This document shows, one piece after another, positions 1 to 8,704 of a DNA stretch of 64,000 nucleotides (the stretch's first letter is position 1; each line of letters opens with the position of its first letter). This DNA is from Cytobacillus gottheilii. Its GTDB lineage: Bacteria > Bacillota > Bacilli > Bacillales > Cytobacillaceae. The notes under the pieces are model-generated. The model did not search any database and was not told the origin of the DNA. It saw only the letters and a list, made by a program, of their open reading frames with translations. Where the stretch lies: contig NZ_LT800494.1 in NCBI RefSeq assembly GCF_900166665.1, positions 2,625,942 through 2,689,941 on the forward strand. The letters are read 5' to 3'. The position numbers and the translations under genes are program-made.

Positions 1-312
1 CTTTGGGCGCTCGTATGTTCCCGGCATCTCGCTTTTTCCCGGCTGACGGGCACTTGGGATGCTCATATGTTCCCGCCATCTCGCTTTTTTCGGGCTGACG
101 GGCACTTTGGGCGCTCGTATGTTCCCGCCATCTCGCTTTTTCCGAGCTGACGGGCACTTTGGGCTCTCGTATGTTCCCGCCATCTCTCTTTTTCCGGGCT
201 CACGAGCACTTTGACCGCTCCTTTGTTCCCGCCACCACACTTTTTTCGAGCCCACGGGCACTTAGGACGCTCTTTTGTTCCCGCCACCACACTTTTTCCA
301 AGCTGACAGGCA
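1..312. repeat. Tandem repeat, 52-bp period, about six copies
   Basis: The stretch is built from a GC-richer unit that recurs exactly every 52 bp. The CAC of the GGGCACTTTGGG motif falls at 51, 103, 155, 207, 259 and 311. Each unit also carries GTTCCCGCCA and a CTTTTT run. Copies diverge toward the right end, and the array runs off the left edge. Short ORFs across it only reflect the repeat. It lies downstream of the DUF4256 gene and has no recognised function. Confidence 0.9.
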
Positions 313-329
313 CAAAATCACGCCATCTA

Positions 330-884
330 TTACACTCTCAACAACCCGCGAAATCCCCGCGCTGCATAGTAGGAGGATGCCCCGTTGTGATACAAAAACA
401 CTTGTCCAAAGCGGTAGTCACAAAATAAGGCTCCGCCAAGTGAACGAACCTCTTCTGGTGTCTGCACCCAGCTTGATGTTTTCTTGTCGAACTCTCCAAG
501 TTTCTGCAGTGCGCGATACTCTTCCTCTGATAACAATTCAATTCCCATCTCAGCTGCCACATCAATGGCATTGTTTTCTGGCTTATTCGCTTTTCTTGAC
601 TCTAGTGCTTCACGATCATAACAATAGCTTCTGCGGCCTTTAGGGCTTTCTTCTGAGCAGTCATAGAAAATAAACTCGCCTCCTTGCTCGTCATATTCAA
701 CCACATCTGGTTCGCCGCCTGTTCTTTCCATTTCGTTCAGTGACCAGAGTTTCTCAGGCTGTGCTTCCAGTCTCGCTAGGACATCCTCCCATTTAAGATC
801 TTGGTGACGATGCATATTGTTCTCAAACCGCGCTTTCAATGTTTGCAGTAGTTCTTCTCGTTGTTCATTTAACAGCTTTTTCAT
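330..884 (-). CDS. DUF4256 family protein
   Basis: This 184-aa cytosolic protein matches the DUF4256 family as I recall it, from the N-terminal LLNEQREELLQTLKARFE helix and the central WSLNEMERTGGEPDVV and YCYDREALESRK stretches. It has no signal peptide or membrane segment. The ATG at 884 is chosen because AAAGGAG lies 7 nt upstream; an in-frame upstream extension to 920 lacks such a site. The biochemical role of the family is unknown. It stands alone, between the tandem repeat and the GDPD gene. Confidence 0.8.
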   Translation of the reverse strand: MKKLLNEQREELLQTLKARFENNMHRHQDLKWEDVLARLEAQPEKLWSLNEMERTGGEPDVVEYDEQGGEFIFYDCSEESPKGRRSYCYDREALESRKANKPENNAIDVAAEMGIELLSEEEYRALQKLGEFDKKTSSWVQTPEEVRSLGGALFCDYRFGQVFLYHNGASSYYAARGFRGLLRV

Positions 885-897
885 GTTCAATCTCCTT

Positions 898-1887
898 TTA
901 CTTGTTCGATTTCGTCTCATGTACTATGGGGGCAATCACATCAATTCGATTCGTCCAAATTCCGCCCCGGTAATCCTCTGGCACTCTTTCTAAATCAGCC
1001 TTTTGATCAAATCCTTCTGACCAATCTCCATTACCCGCTACTAAAATAACTCTCGTGTTGGCATCCTCCATCCGATTGATAAAAGTTTGAGGAAATCCCC
1101 ACAGGTATGAAGCAAATTTTTCAGGGATATGAATTTGTGTGTTCTTGCATGCTTTAGGAACATAACCTGACCAGCCTAGCGCTTCGTATGATAGTAAACA
1201 GCTTTTCAATGTCTCTTTTGACATGGCACGCATTTCTGGGAGGGTTTCCTTTAAAGCCTCAACAGGTTCATTGCCTCCATATATGGTTAATTGTTGCAGC
1301 CGATCAGCTGTATACCTAGTTGTCAGGTATTCTGCTAATTTCTCTCCTTCAATTGGATCGTTGCTTTTAATATGAATTAAAAATTCCTTATCTGGAAAAT
1401 GTGTCAGTACCTCTTGCAGTGTGGGCATTGGACCTAACTCCTTGCCTCGAAAAGGATATGATTTTCCATTGTCGGCTGTATAGCCATAGCCGATGTCAAG
1501 CTGTCTCAGTTCTTCCATTGTATGCTCTCTGATTTTCCCGCTGCCATCTGTTCTGCACTCCAGTGTCCAATCATGAAATACAGCAAACTCGCCATCTTTT
1601 GTAAGCTGAATATCCAATTCAACTACATCAGCTTCTGCTTTAAAGGCAGCCTCCATTGAAGGAATGGTATTTTCCAAGTACGGATGCTCCGGGCTGTAGA
1701 TGATTTCTGCGGTACATATTTCTCCTGTAATTTCATCCATTGGAAAAGTCTGTGCTAAACCACGGTGAGCTAAAAGGAGGGGATCTCCCTTTCTCTCTTC
1801 TGCAAATAGAGAGCTATTGTTAAGATAAACAAAGAGAATAAGCAGGATACTAAATACAAGCAGACCCTTAAACCATTTTTTCATCAT
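898..1887 (-). CDS. Glycerophosphodiester phosphodiesterase family protein
   Basis: About 329 aa. An N-terminal hydrophobic segment (WFKGLLVFSILLILFVYL) is followed by a GDPD domain with AHRG, the acidic VELDIQ motif and FHDWTLECRTDG, so it is probably membrane-anchored or exported. The family hydrolyses glycerophosphodiesters to glycerol-3-phosphate and an alcohol. The insertion between AHRG and the ENTIPSMEAAF segment is longer than in short housekeeping GDPDs. The start could be either ATG of the MM pair (1887 or 1884); AGGAAG precedes both. It is the last gene of a three-gene operon behind the hydrolase and HTH genes. Confidence 0.85.
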   Translation of the reverse strand: MMKKWFKGLLVFSILLILFVYLNNSSLFAEERKGDPLLLAHRGLAQTFPMDEITGEICTAEIIYSPEHPYLENTIPSMEAAFKAEADVVELDIQLTKDGEFAVFHDWTLECRTDGSGKIREHTMEELRQLDIGYGYTADNGKSYPFRGKELGPMPTLQEVLTHFPDKEFLIHIKSNDPIEGEKLAEYLTTRYTADRLQQLTIYGGNEPVEALKETLPEMRAMSKETLKSCLLSYEALGWSGYVPKACKNTQIHIPEKFASYLWGFPQTFINRMEDANTRVILVAGNGDWSEGFDQKADLERVPEDYRGGIWTNRIDVIAPIVHETKSNK

Positions 1888-1894
1888 GATCTTC

Positions 1895-2872
1895 CTATCC
1901 GTTGAGCTTTTCTTCCTTAAAAATATTACACACATGCTGGTATCTGCTCAGCCAATCTTCCAGCCTATTAAACAGCTCCTGATCAATAGGCTGATGCAGC
2001 TGACTTTTATATTCTTTCATTGCACCTAGTATGGTGTGGGTGCCTTCAAACTTTCGCAAAATATGATTCATATTAGGAATAATATACCACTCAGAATCTC
2101 CTTTTACCATATTGGCAATCACTTCTGCATGCTCTGGCGGAACTTGGATATCCTTATCACCGGTAATGGCCAAAACAGGGCATGTGACTTCTTTTAAATA
2201 ATCACAAACGTTATAAGAAAAAGTCTCTCTTAGCCATTTTGCATTCGTTCTTACTCCTTGAACCCGCATGACTGCCTTGTCAGACATAAGGATTTTATTG
2301 ATGATTTTCTCATTTTGCTTTCTTGCCTTTTGTTCGGCACGAAGTAGTCTGAATAGCAGACCTTTAAAGCCTTTTGAGTGATTCATTTCTTTATAAGCCA
2401 TTTCACTTTGTCTTGGAAGTAAGTCTTTAGATGGTTCCGCAGCTCCAGCCAGTAAAATAAGACCAGACACCGGCGACTTCTTATTTACAGCCGGGGCAAT
2501 TAATGCTCCTTCGCTATGCCCAAATATAACTATTTTTTCTTTATCAACCTGTGGATGATTTTTCAGAAAGTCTACACATGCTGCTGCATCATCAATTAAG
2601 TCGTAAACGCCAGCCTCAAGATAGTCTCCACCACTCTTATACGTTCCTCTTTTATCATAATGAAGTGTGACAAAGCCTTTTGAATGAATAAAATCGGCTA
2701 AATCACTATAAATATTCATCTTAAAATTCTTAATATTCCCGTCGCGATCAGCCTTCCCCGTTCCCTGAATGATTAAGACGGCTGGGAATTGATTATCTGC
2801 TTTGCTTGGGATTTTTAAGGTGCCGCTTATTGGGTAAGCTCCTTGAATCGTAACCTCGCTGCTATTTGTCAT
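1895..2872 (-). CDS. Alpha/beta hydrolase
   Basis: This 325-aa protein has an alpha/beta-hydrolase fold: an oxyanion strand near VLIIQGTG, the nucleophile elbow GHSEG, the acid loop TGDKDIQVPPEH and the catalytic histidine in NMNHILR. It looks like a cytosolic peptidase or esterase with an unknown substrate. AAAGGAG precedes the ATG by 8 nt. Its start overlaps the end of the HTH gene by 11 bp and its stop is 7 bp from the GDPD start, which indicates one operon. Confidence 0.85.
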   Translation of the reverse strand: MTNSSEVTIQGAYPISGTLKIPSKADNQFPAVLIIQGTGKADRDGNIKNFKMNIYSDLADFIHSKGFVTLHYDKRGTYKSGGDYLEAGVYDLIDDAAACVDFLKNHPQVDKEKIVIFGHSEGALIAPAVNKKSPVSGLILLAGAAEPSKDLLPRQSEMAYKEMNHSKGFKGLLFRLLRAEQKARKQNEKIINKILMSDKAVMRVQGVRTNAKWLRETFSYNVCDYLKEVTCPVLAITGDKDIQVPPEHAEVIANMVKGDSEWYIIPNMNHILRKFEGTHTILGAMKEYKSQLHQPIDQELFNRLEDWLSRYQHVCNIFKEEKLNG

Positions 2873-3410
2873 CTTCCATTCTCCTTTTGTTTTCAGGAAT
2901 AAAAATATTGGATACCAATCTTTTTGTTCTTTCAGGTGAAGGAGATTTTTGCAAATACGTTTGATACACTTCCCTCAAATCTCTTGTAAAATCTGCAAAC
3001 TCCTCATCTGAAAGATGCATAGCAACTTGCCTGTATCCTACACCATCTCTCTGAAAATCGAGATCATCCTTCTGCAGGTATTCTTCAAAATTATGAGTAA
3101 GCTGTGCTTGAAAAATCATAAAATATTGAAGGTGGTCTTCTATTGTCAGTTCTTTTACATCATCATTTGTTATATTGGCATTTGCAATATTTAGAGAATA
3201 AACTTTTTCAATGGTCCCTCGAATTTGATTTTCCTCTGTAACCATTAAAACCTCTGATTTAACCAGTGCATCCAGCTGTCTGTATAAAGTTGCCTGTGGG
3301 ATATCTTCTAATTCCTTCGTCAATTTCTTAACTGTTTTACCGTGCCCATCAAGAAACTTTTGTACAATTTTAAACCGAACCGGATGAAGGATAGCATCAA
3401 TCTTGTTCAA
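2862..3410 (-). CDS. Winged-helix (ArsR/HTH_20-like) transcriptional regulator
   Basis: This 182-aa protein opens with a winged-helix DNA-binding domain: HPVRFKIVQKFL, then TVKKLTKELEDIPQATLYRQLDAL as the HTH, then a wing with VYSLN. The C-terminal 100 residues are helical, charged and probably dimerise or sense a ligand. The start is TTG, preceded by AAAGGAG at about 10 nt; no better ATG exists. It heads the hydrolase/GDPD operon, and a large inverted repeat in its promoter suggests autoregulation. The effector is unknown. Confidence 0.8.
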   Translation of the reverse strand: MNKIDAILHPVRFKIVQKFLDGHGKTVKKLTKELEDIPQATLYRQLDALVKSEVLMVTEENQIRGTIEKVYSLNIANANITNDDVKELTIEDHLQYFMIFQAQLTHNFEEYLQKDDLDFQRDGVGYRQVAMHLSDEEFADFTRDLREVYQTYLQKSPSPERTKRLVSNIFIPENKRRMEDDK

Positions 3411-3424
3411 TTATGTTCAGCTCC

Positions 3425-3466
3425 TTTATTATCATTATATATAATATTATCAGTAATGATAATAAA
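3425..3466. promoter_or_regulatory. Inverted repeat, candidate operator of the HTH operon
   Basis: A perfect 13-bp inverted repeat (TTTATTATCATTA and TAATGATAATAAA) is separated by 16 bp. It lies directly upstream of the HTH gene and overlaps its ribosome binding site. TATATAATG on the minus strand inside it could be the -10 box. The regulator binding here is an inference. Confidence 0.55.
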
Positions 3467-3564
3467 AGGCAATAAGATGTTCATTTTAGCAAAAAAATGA
3501 GGCTGGGGTAAAACGAAATTGGTATTTCTAAAACACGAATATTCAATAATTTGCTTTGGGTATT

Positions 3565-3690
3565 TAAACAAGCCCGTTCCACCTGCGGGGAGCAAGCTGT
3601 GCCTCCTCGCCACTCCGTTCCTGCGGGGTCTCACCCTTTGCTCTTCAGCCCGGAGGAGTCGAGGGTCCTCCGCTCCATTTCACTCATGTT
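3565..3690. repeat. GC-rich interspersed repeat, Bacillaceae type
   Basis: A GC-rich segment inside AT-rich DNA has the alternating CTGCGGGG, GCCTCCTCG, TCCTGCGGGGTCTCA and GGAGGAGTCGAGGGTCC blocks that I recognise from dispersed intergenic repeats of many Bacillus genomes. The ORF across it (3407-3634) is not a credible gene. A degraded copy in the same orientation is at about 38243-38375. Confidence 0.6.
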
Positions 3691-3713
3691 CATAAATATA
3701 TTTTATAATCATA

Positions 3714-3764
3714 AATAAAAAAAACCGAGTGATTAGAAAGTTGACTTCCTAACCATTCGGTTCT
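3714..3764 (-). terminator. Rho-independent terminator
   Basis: The arms AACCGAGTGATTAGAAAG and CTTCCTAACCATTCGGTT form a long imperfect hairpin. Read on the minus strand it ends in a run of about nine T. It would end the transcript of the 3949-5296 operon. Confidence 0.75.
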
Positions 3765-3948
3765 ATAGGCGTTGTTAAATACTTATGTCCTAGCATCTTT
3801 AGGTTATTCAATTTCTAGTATCTGACTCGGTAGAATATATGCCATGCATCTCTTCCAAATATCCTTCCCGAGCAATACACAATGTGTACGATTGTGCTCT
3901 AACCAATCTCTATGTTTCGACCAAACAGATCGTTATCATTTCAACCTA

Positions 3949-4380
3949 TTATTTGGATAAAAATTCTTTCCAAACTTCGTCCTCAACCCCAAAATACCCT
4001 TCATGTGAACACGCAGCCAATATACACTGATCCTTCTGATAAAACATTAAATCCTCTGGCATATCCGGGCCGATCCAGCCAAAGAGAGATTGGCTGTATT
4101 CTTTTAAGAAGAGTTTTGTCGCACTGTTGTTCCGAAAATAATATACATATGCCTTGTTACCGTCAGTAAGTCTTGTTGTTTCCCATTTGGTTTGCACTTT
4201 TCTTTCTATTAAATGCACTTTAATATCTGAGATCAATTGATCCACATAAGCCAGATGCTCTGATTCAAACTCCATCCATTGCGTACTTTCAACAAACGCA
4301 AACCTATCTGAGTGTTTAAATAGAATATCTATTAATTGCTTATATGATTTGCCTTTAATATCTTTCATGATCATTACCAT
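3949..4380 (-). CDS. Hypothetical protein
   Basis: This 143-aa soluble protein was not recognised. The N-terminal half is helical and charged; the centre holds VYYFRNNSATKLFLKEYSQSLFGWIGPDMPEDLMFY. It has no signal peptide or membrane segment. The first ATG is chosen because AGGGGA lies 8-9 nt upstream. It is the last gene of a GNAT/cupin/unknown operon, 11 bp after the cupin stop. Confidence 0.65.
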   Translation of the reverse strand: MVMIMKDIKGKSYKQLIDILFKHSDRFAFVESTQWMEFESEHLAYVDQLISDIKVHLIERKVQTKWETTRLTDGNKAYVYYFRNNSATKLFLKEYSQSLFGWIGPDMPEDLMFYQKDQCILAACSHEGYFGVEDEVWKEFLSK

Positions 4381-4391
4381 GATGTTGTCCC

Positions 4392-4751
4392 CTAATGAAC
4401 CCTTAATGCCATAAAAGAGTCTGGATGCAATTCTTCACTTTCTAGTACAATAGCGGTTACGCCTAAATCTGTTTTCGTTTCATGCCATTCATCTTTTTCC
4501 CAAAAAACGGCGTCGCCTGCTTGAACTTTTATGTATTCTTCTTTCTCCCCTCTTACGAAACCTTCTCCTTTCATAATTAAAAGAAGCTGAGAGACAACTG
4601 CCTGATGATAGCCAATAACACCGTTCTTCTCCAGATGCATACAGCCCACATGAACAGGCTTTTCAGATTGAATGATTCGTGACATGATAAAATTTGAGTC
4701 GTATTTCGTTATTTGCTTCCCCACTTCTTTTCGAAAACTATAAATTTTCAT
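4392..4751 (-). CDS. Cupin-domain protein
   Basis: This 119-aa single-domain cupin contains HVGCMHLEKNGVIGYHQAVVSQLLLIMKGEGFV (first cupin motif region) and AGDAVFWEKDEWHETKT (second motif). The metal-ligand pattern is reduced, so it may be a binding or sensor protein, not an oxygenase. Its start codon shares a base with the end of the upstream GNAT gene, so the two are translationally coupled. The ligand is unknown. Confidence 0.75.
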   Translation of the reverse strand: MKIYSFRKEVGKQITKYDSNFIMSRIIQSEKPVHVGCMHLEKNGVIGYHQAVVSQLLLIMKGEGFVRGEKEEYIKVQAGDAVFWEKDEWHETKTDLGVTAIVLESEELHPDSFMALRVH

Positions 4752-5296
4752 TATGAACCTCCATCTTCACGAAATCTTGCCATTACATAGGAATTATAGT
4801 ACTTCCCATCTGATAGCAGTCTGTCCTTTTTTATTAAGCCTTCGAATTCAAAGCCGAGGCTTTTGTATAGGTCTATGCCTCTCGTATTCGTTTCAAGAAC
4901 ACCGTATAATTCCAGTTTAGCTATATCGTTGTGATCGGCCCAAGCTATTGTTTGTTCCAGCAGATTTCTTCCTACACCATATCCCCAGTAATCCTTTAAA
5001 ACACCTAACCCAAATTCAGCTTTATGGATAAATCTTTTTAAATCATTGCCGGCACATCTTGAATAAGCAATTAAATTGCCATCCGTTTCAGCAACTAGGA
5101 ATAAACTTCTGGGATGATTTGTATCTGATTCTATGATTTTTTCAAAACCTGTTTGGTCAATAAAATCTTCTCCCTCTTCTCTGTCCATGTTTTCGGTTTC
5201 TCCGTCAATTTTTAGTCGTAACAAGGATAAATTCTTAGCATCACTGTGAACAGCTAATCTAATCTTAAAGGTTAGATCTTTCTTCGTTATGATCAC
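4751..5296 (-). CDS. GNAT family N-acetyltransferase
   Basis: About 181 aa with a GNAT fold: FLVAETDGNLIAYSRC, the acetyl-CoA loop region GVLKDYWGYGVGRNLLEQ, and the C-terminal ETNTRGIDLYKSLGFEFEG motif. It would transfer acetyl from acetyl-CoA to an unknown amine. The start chosen is a GTG at 5296, 11 nt after AAGGAG; the upstream GTG at 5308 overlaps the SD itself. It is the first gene of the operon with the cupin and the unknown protein. Confidence 0.8.
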   Translation of the reverse strand: MIITKKDLTFKIRLAVHSDAKNLSLLRLKIDGETENMDREEGEDFIDQTGFEKIIESDTNHPRSLFLVAETDGNLIAYSRCAGNDLKRFIHKAEFGLGVLKDYWGYGVGRNLLEQTIAWADHNDIAKLELYGVLETNTRGIDLYKSLGFEFEGLIKKDRLLSDGKYYNSYVMARFREDGGS

Positions 5297-5388
5297 TACA
5301 AGCTGCACTCCTTTTTTTATTTAGTTGAGTCATTCAAAAATATAAAAAAACTCCCCAAGCCAAAAACTAAACTCAGGAAGTAAATAAG

Positions 5389-6219
5389 TTACACAAACGG
5401 ATTATAAAACCGGCTGCCATCATAAAAGGTCACAACCAGGCTGACAATCAGAATCAGGGTGAACACAATAAGTGTGAGGTAATCTCCAGTCTGAAAAGCA
5501 CGGGCACTGTACCATGTTCGTTTGTTGTTTTTTCCGAAGCCGCGCAGCTCCATCGCGTTGCTGATGGTTTCGATTTTATCCAGACTCGAGAGGATGAGCG
5601 GGATGATAATCGATGCAGCGTTTTTTAGGCGCTTGAACAGCTTCTCATTTTTAGACATATCAATACCGCGGGCCTGCTGTGAGAGCGCAATGCTCTGATA
5701 ATCGCGCTGTACATCCGGGATGTAGCGAAGTGCCAGGGCGACAGCATAGGAAATGCGGTAGCTGATCCCGATTTTGTTTAAGGACGCCGCAAATTCGCTT
5801 GGATTTGTCGTGACGATAAACAGCAAGGCAACAGGGATCACGGTGAAATATTTTAATGTGATATTAAATTGATAAAAGATCTGCTCCAATGTGAGATTAT
5901 ACCGGCCAAAAAAGTCTGCAATCACCGTACTGGTGACATAGATTTTGACACCCTCCTGCGGCGAGAACAAATAAATGGCGACATTATTAAGCAGTAAAAA
6001 GGCTAAAATAAACAGTAAAATAAAGGATATTTCTCTTAATTTAATTTTAGAAACTACGAAAATAGCAATTCCTAAAACGAATAAAAAGAGTAGAATGCGT
6101 GTGTCATAGGTTAGCATTGCCGCAAAAGACCAAAGGATAAAGCAGATCAGCTTCGTGACCCCCGTTAATCGGTGAATCGGTGTATTTCTTTCAATATAGG
6201 AAAGCATTTCTACTGCCAT
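5389..6219 (-). CDS. ecfT: ECF transporter transmembrane component (EcfT/CbiQ family)
   Basis: This 276-aa membrane protein has about five hydrophobic segments. The coupling region ALALRYIPDVQRDYQSIALSQQARGID contains the ARG motif of EcfT proteins, and a second ELRGFG motif follows. It couples ATP hydrolysis to the S component in the cytoplasmic membrane. GGAGG precedes the ATG by 9-10 nt, and the start overlaps the ATPase gene by 10 bp. It is the last gene of the T-box-controlled operon. Confidence 0.9.
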   Translation of the reverse strand: MAVEMLSYIERNTPIHRLTGVTKLICFILWSFAAMLTYDTRILLFLFVLGIAIFVVSKIKLREISFILLFILAFLLLNNVAIYLFSPQEGVKIYVTSTVIADFFGRYNLTLEQIFYQFNITLKYFTVIPVALLFIVTTNPSEFAASLNKIGISYRISYAVALALRYIPDVQRDYQSIALSQQARGIDMSKNEKLFKRLKNAASIIIPLILSSLDKIETISNAMELRGFGKNNKRTWYSARAFQTGDYLTLIVFTLILIVSLVVTFYDGSRFYNPFV

Positions 6220-7922
6220 TGCTGTTTCGCCTCCCGATCAAAAGAAATAAACCTGCTGATAAAATCTAATGGATTTTTCACGCCAAGACGGTTTGCGAGT
6301 TCAAATAAGGACGTTTCCTTTAAGTTCGCATCCTGAATTAGGGCAGAATCTGTCAATACTTCAACAGCAGATGTATCGCCAATCTTTTTTCCGTCATTGA
6401 TTACAATCGCTCTTGGTGTGTATTCAAGCATTAAATGCATATCATGTGTAATCATAATGATTGTCACACCATGCTGATTCAACTCTGATAAAAATTCCAT
6501 GATCTCCGTATAATGGCGAAGATCCTGTCCAGCTGTTGGTTCATCTAAAATAATGATTTCCGGGTTCAGCACTAAAATGGAAGCAATCGTTACTCGTTTC
6601 CGCTGACCAAAGCTTAATGCGGAAATGGGCCAGTTTCGGAACGGGTAGAGTCCGCAAACCTTTAATGTTTTTTCGACTCTTTCTTTTATTTCAGCTTCTG
6701 CAACTCCACGGATCACGAGACCAAGTGCCACTTCATCATAAATCATATGCTTGGAAATCATATGGTTCGGATTCTGCATCACAAGGCCAATTCTTTCCGA
6801 TCGCTGCTTGATGCTATCATTTGTAATATCTAAGCCATTCAACCGTATTTTGCCTTCATTTGGTTTTATAAAACCGCAGATCAACTTGGACAAAGTTGAT
6901 TTTCCAGCACCATTACGGCCAACAATACTGACCATTTCTCCCTTTTCAATCGAAAGAGAGACATTTTCAATGGTTTTCCTGCCTGTACTATAAGCAAAAG
7001 AAATGTTCTCCAGCTCAAGAATCGTTTCCGATTTACTTGTAAAAGAGGCTGCTTCAAATTGATCATACCAGTTCAACATCTGATTTCGGCAGCTGTTCAC
7101 ATCAAATGTGCTGATATGTGCAGGTTTCATGTTTGCCGTCAGGTTACAGCCTGCATATTTGGCCGCTTTGACATAGAGAGGTTCACGGATACTGATATCT
7201 TCTAAAATATGGCTTGCCAATAAAGTATCAGGGTCCATGTCCGCGACAATGCGCCCATCCTCCATCACAATAATCCGATCCACATCGCGATGCAGTACAT
7301 CCTCTAAGCGATGCTCTATGATCACGATCGTTTTATTCATTTCTTTATGAATGCGGTCAATCAGTTCAATGGCACTTTTTCCTGTTGCAGGATCCAAATT
7401 TGCGAGCGGTTCATCAAATAGGAGAATATCAACATCATCCACCATGACACCAGCCAACGAAACCCTTTGTTTTTGGCCGCCAGATAAATGATGAATAGAA
7501 GAGGATAAATGCTCCTCCATTTCAACCATTTTTGCTGTATCTCTGACAATAGAATGCATTTCATGTTGCTTTGTCAGGCTATTTTCCAGTGAAAAAGCGA
7601 TATCCTCTCCAACGGTAAGGCCAATAAATTGACCATCTGGGTCCTGCAGAACGGTTCCGACCATTTTCGAGCGCGAAAAAAGATCCAGTGTGTTTGCATC
7701 TTGTCCCAATATCGTTAGTGTTCCTGCTGTATCTCCTTTATGCGAAAAAGGAATAAGTCCGTTCACACAATGGCCTATCGTGCTTTTGCCAGACCCGCTT
7801 CTTCCCACAATTAAAACCTTTTCACCCTCGTGAATGGATAGATTGATATTCTGTAATGTCGGTTCCACTTGACTATGATATTTAAAAGAATAGTCTTTGA
7901 ACTCAATAACTGTTTTTTTCAT
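6210..7922 (-). CDS. ecfA: ECF transporter ATP-binding protein, two fused ABC domains
   Basis: This 570-aa protein joins both ATPases of an ECF transporter. Domain 1 has Walker A GRSGSGKST, signature LSGGQKQR and Walker B ILLFDEP. Domain 2, from about residue 305, has GRNGAGKST, the deviating signature LSFGQRKR and IIILDEP. Such a fusion (YkoD-like) replaces separate EcfA1 and EcfA2. Both catalytic glutamates are present. The gene lies between the S component and EcfT; the 194-bp gap before it holds a strong hairpin. Confidence 0.92.
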   Translation of the reverse strand: MKKTVIEFKDYSFKYHSQVEPTLQNINLSIHEGEKVLIVGRSGSGKSTIGHCVNGLIPFSHKGDTAGTLTILGQDANTLDLFSRSKMVGTVLQDPDGQFIGLTVGEDIAFSLENSLTKQHEMHSIVRDTAKMVEMEEHLSSSIHHLSGGQKQRVSLAGVMVDDVDILLFDEPLANLDPATGKSAIELIDRIHKEMNKTIVIIEHRLEDVLHRDVDRIIVMEDGRIVADMDPDTLLASHILEDISIREPLYVKAAKYAGCNLTANMKPAHISTFDVNSCRNQMLNWYDQFEAASFTSKSETILELENISFAYSTGRKTIENVSLSIEKGEMVSIVGRNGAGKSTLSKLICGFIKPNEGKIRLNGLDITNDSIKQRSERIGLVMQNPNHMISKHMIYDEVALGLVIRGVAEAEIKERVEKTLKVCGLYPFRNWPISALSFGQRKRVTIASILVLNPEIIILDEPTAGQDLRHYTEIMEFLSELNQHGVTIIMITHDMHLMLEYTPRAIVINDGKKIGDTSAVEVLTDSALIQDANLKETSLFELANRLGVKNPLDFISRFISFDREAKQQWQ

Positions 7923-8031
7923 TTTTTTCTCCTTGCTTGTAAGAAAAGTGCAGGCAGCAGTCTATGAAGCAATTAAACACTCTTCATGCTTTCTCTATTT
8001 GAAGTCATAAGAGCAATTGTATGCCGTAAAC

Positions 8032-8077
8032 GCAGACAAACGCCGCCACCAAAATGGTGGCAACGCTGACACTCTGC
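8032..8077 (-). other. Strong RNA hairpin inside the ECF operon
   Basis: On the minus strand GCAGA pairs with TCTGC outside, and AGCG/GCCACC pairs with GGTGGC/CGTT inside, around an ATTTT loop. No T-run follows, so it is not a classical terminator. It sits between the S component and EcfA and may protect or process the mRNA. Confidence 0.5.
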
Positions 8078-8116
8078 AAGTATTCCCTATTTCTTGTGGG
8101 CAGCCAGCCATAAAGA

Positions 8117-8665
8117 TTACATTTCTTTATGTAAGCTATTGCTTTGGCTGCGTGTTTTTCCATAAGCTACTAATAAGATTGTACCAATAATTCCAACTGT
8201 AATCATATTGGATATACCAGCAAATAAGCCTTGAAGGAATACTTTATTAGCCGGCTCAGCATAAATAAGGATATCGAGTAAAGGAGCAGCTAAGAACCAG
8301 CCAATTCCTTGAGCAATCACCTGAACGATGTTAAATGTAACAATTTCTTTTGTTCCAACCTTACCGGATTCTATTTGAATCTTTTTAGATGCCAGACCAA
8401 TCAAAAGGCCAACAAGCGCTGAAACAACTACCCAGCTCCACCAAATAGATCCATATGAAATGGCGTCATTCAATGCATGCCCGATCAAGCCAATTAACGC
8501 ACCAGCAATCGGTCCAAATACAATGGCCATTAGTGCTAAAAAGGCATATGACGTTTGAATCGTCGTGTTAGGCACCGGGGATGGAATGGCCGCAAATTTA
8601 GCTAGAATGATAAAAACAGCCGCTCCAATTCCGATCGCTACAATCGTTTTAATAGATAATTTCAA
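8117..8665 (-). CDS. ECF transporter S component, UPF0397 family
   Basis: This 182-aa integral membrane protein has five to six hydrophobic helices and opens with [17 protein letters not shown], typical of UPF0397 S components. It binds the substrate of the ECF transporter. The TTG at 8665 is chosen because GGGAG lies about 9 nt upstream and family members start near here; the TTG at 8674 abuts the SD. The substrate is not evident from sequence. The T-box and the SAM-hydrolysing neighbour suggest methionine or a related compound (inference). Confidence 0.85.
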   Translation of the reverse strand: MKLSIKTIVAIGIGAAVFIILAKFAAIPSPVPNTTIQTSYAFLALMAIVFGPIAGALIGLIGHALNDAISYGSIWWSWVVVSALVGLLIGLASKKIQIESGKVGTKEIVTFNIVQVIAQGIGWFLAAPLLDILIYAEPANKVFLQGLFAGISNMITVGIIGTILLVAYGKTRSQSNSLHKEM

Positions 8666-8704
8666 AAACTCCAACTCCCTTTTACTATTTTCTTTTTATA
8701 GGAT

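Noticed and set aside
3407..3634. 75-aa ORF upstream of the HTH gene
   Set aside because: It lies across a GC-rich dispersed repeat and the operator region, has no SD and no protein-like features.
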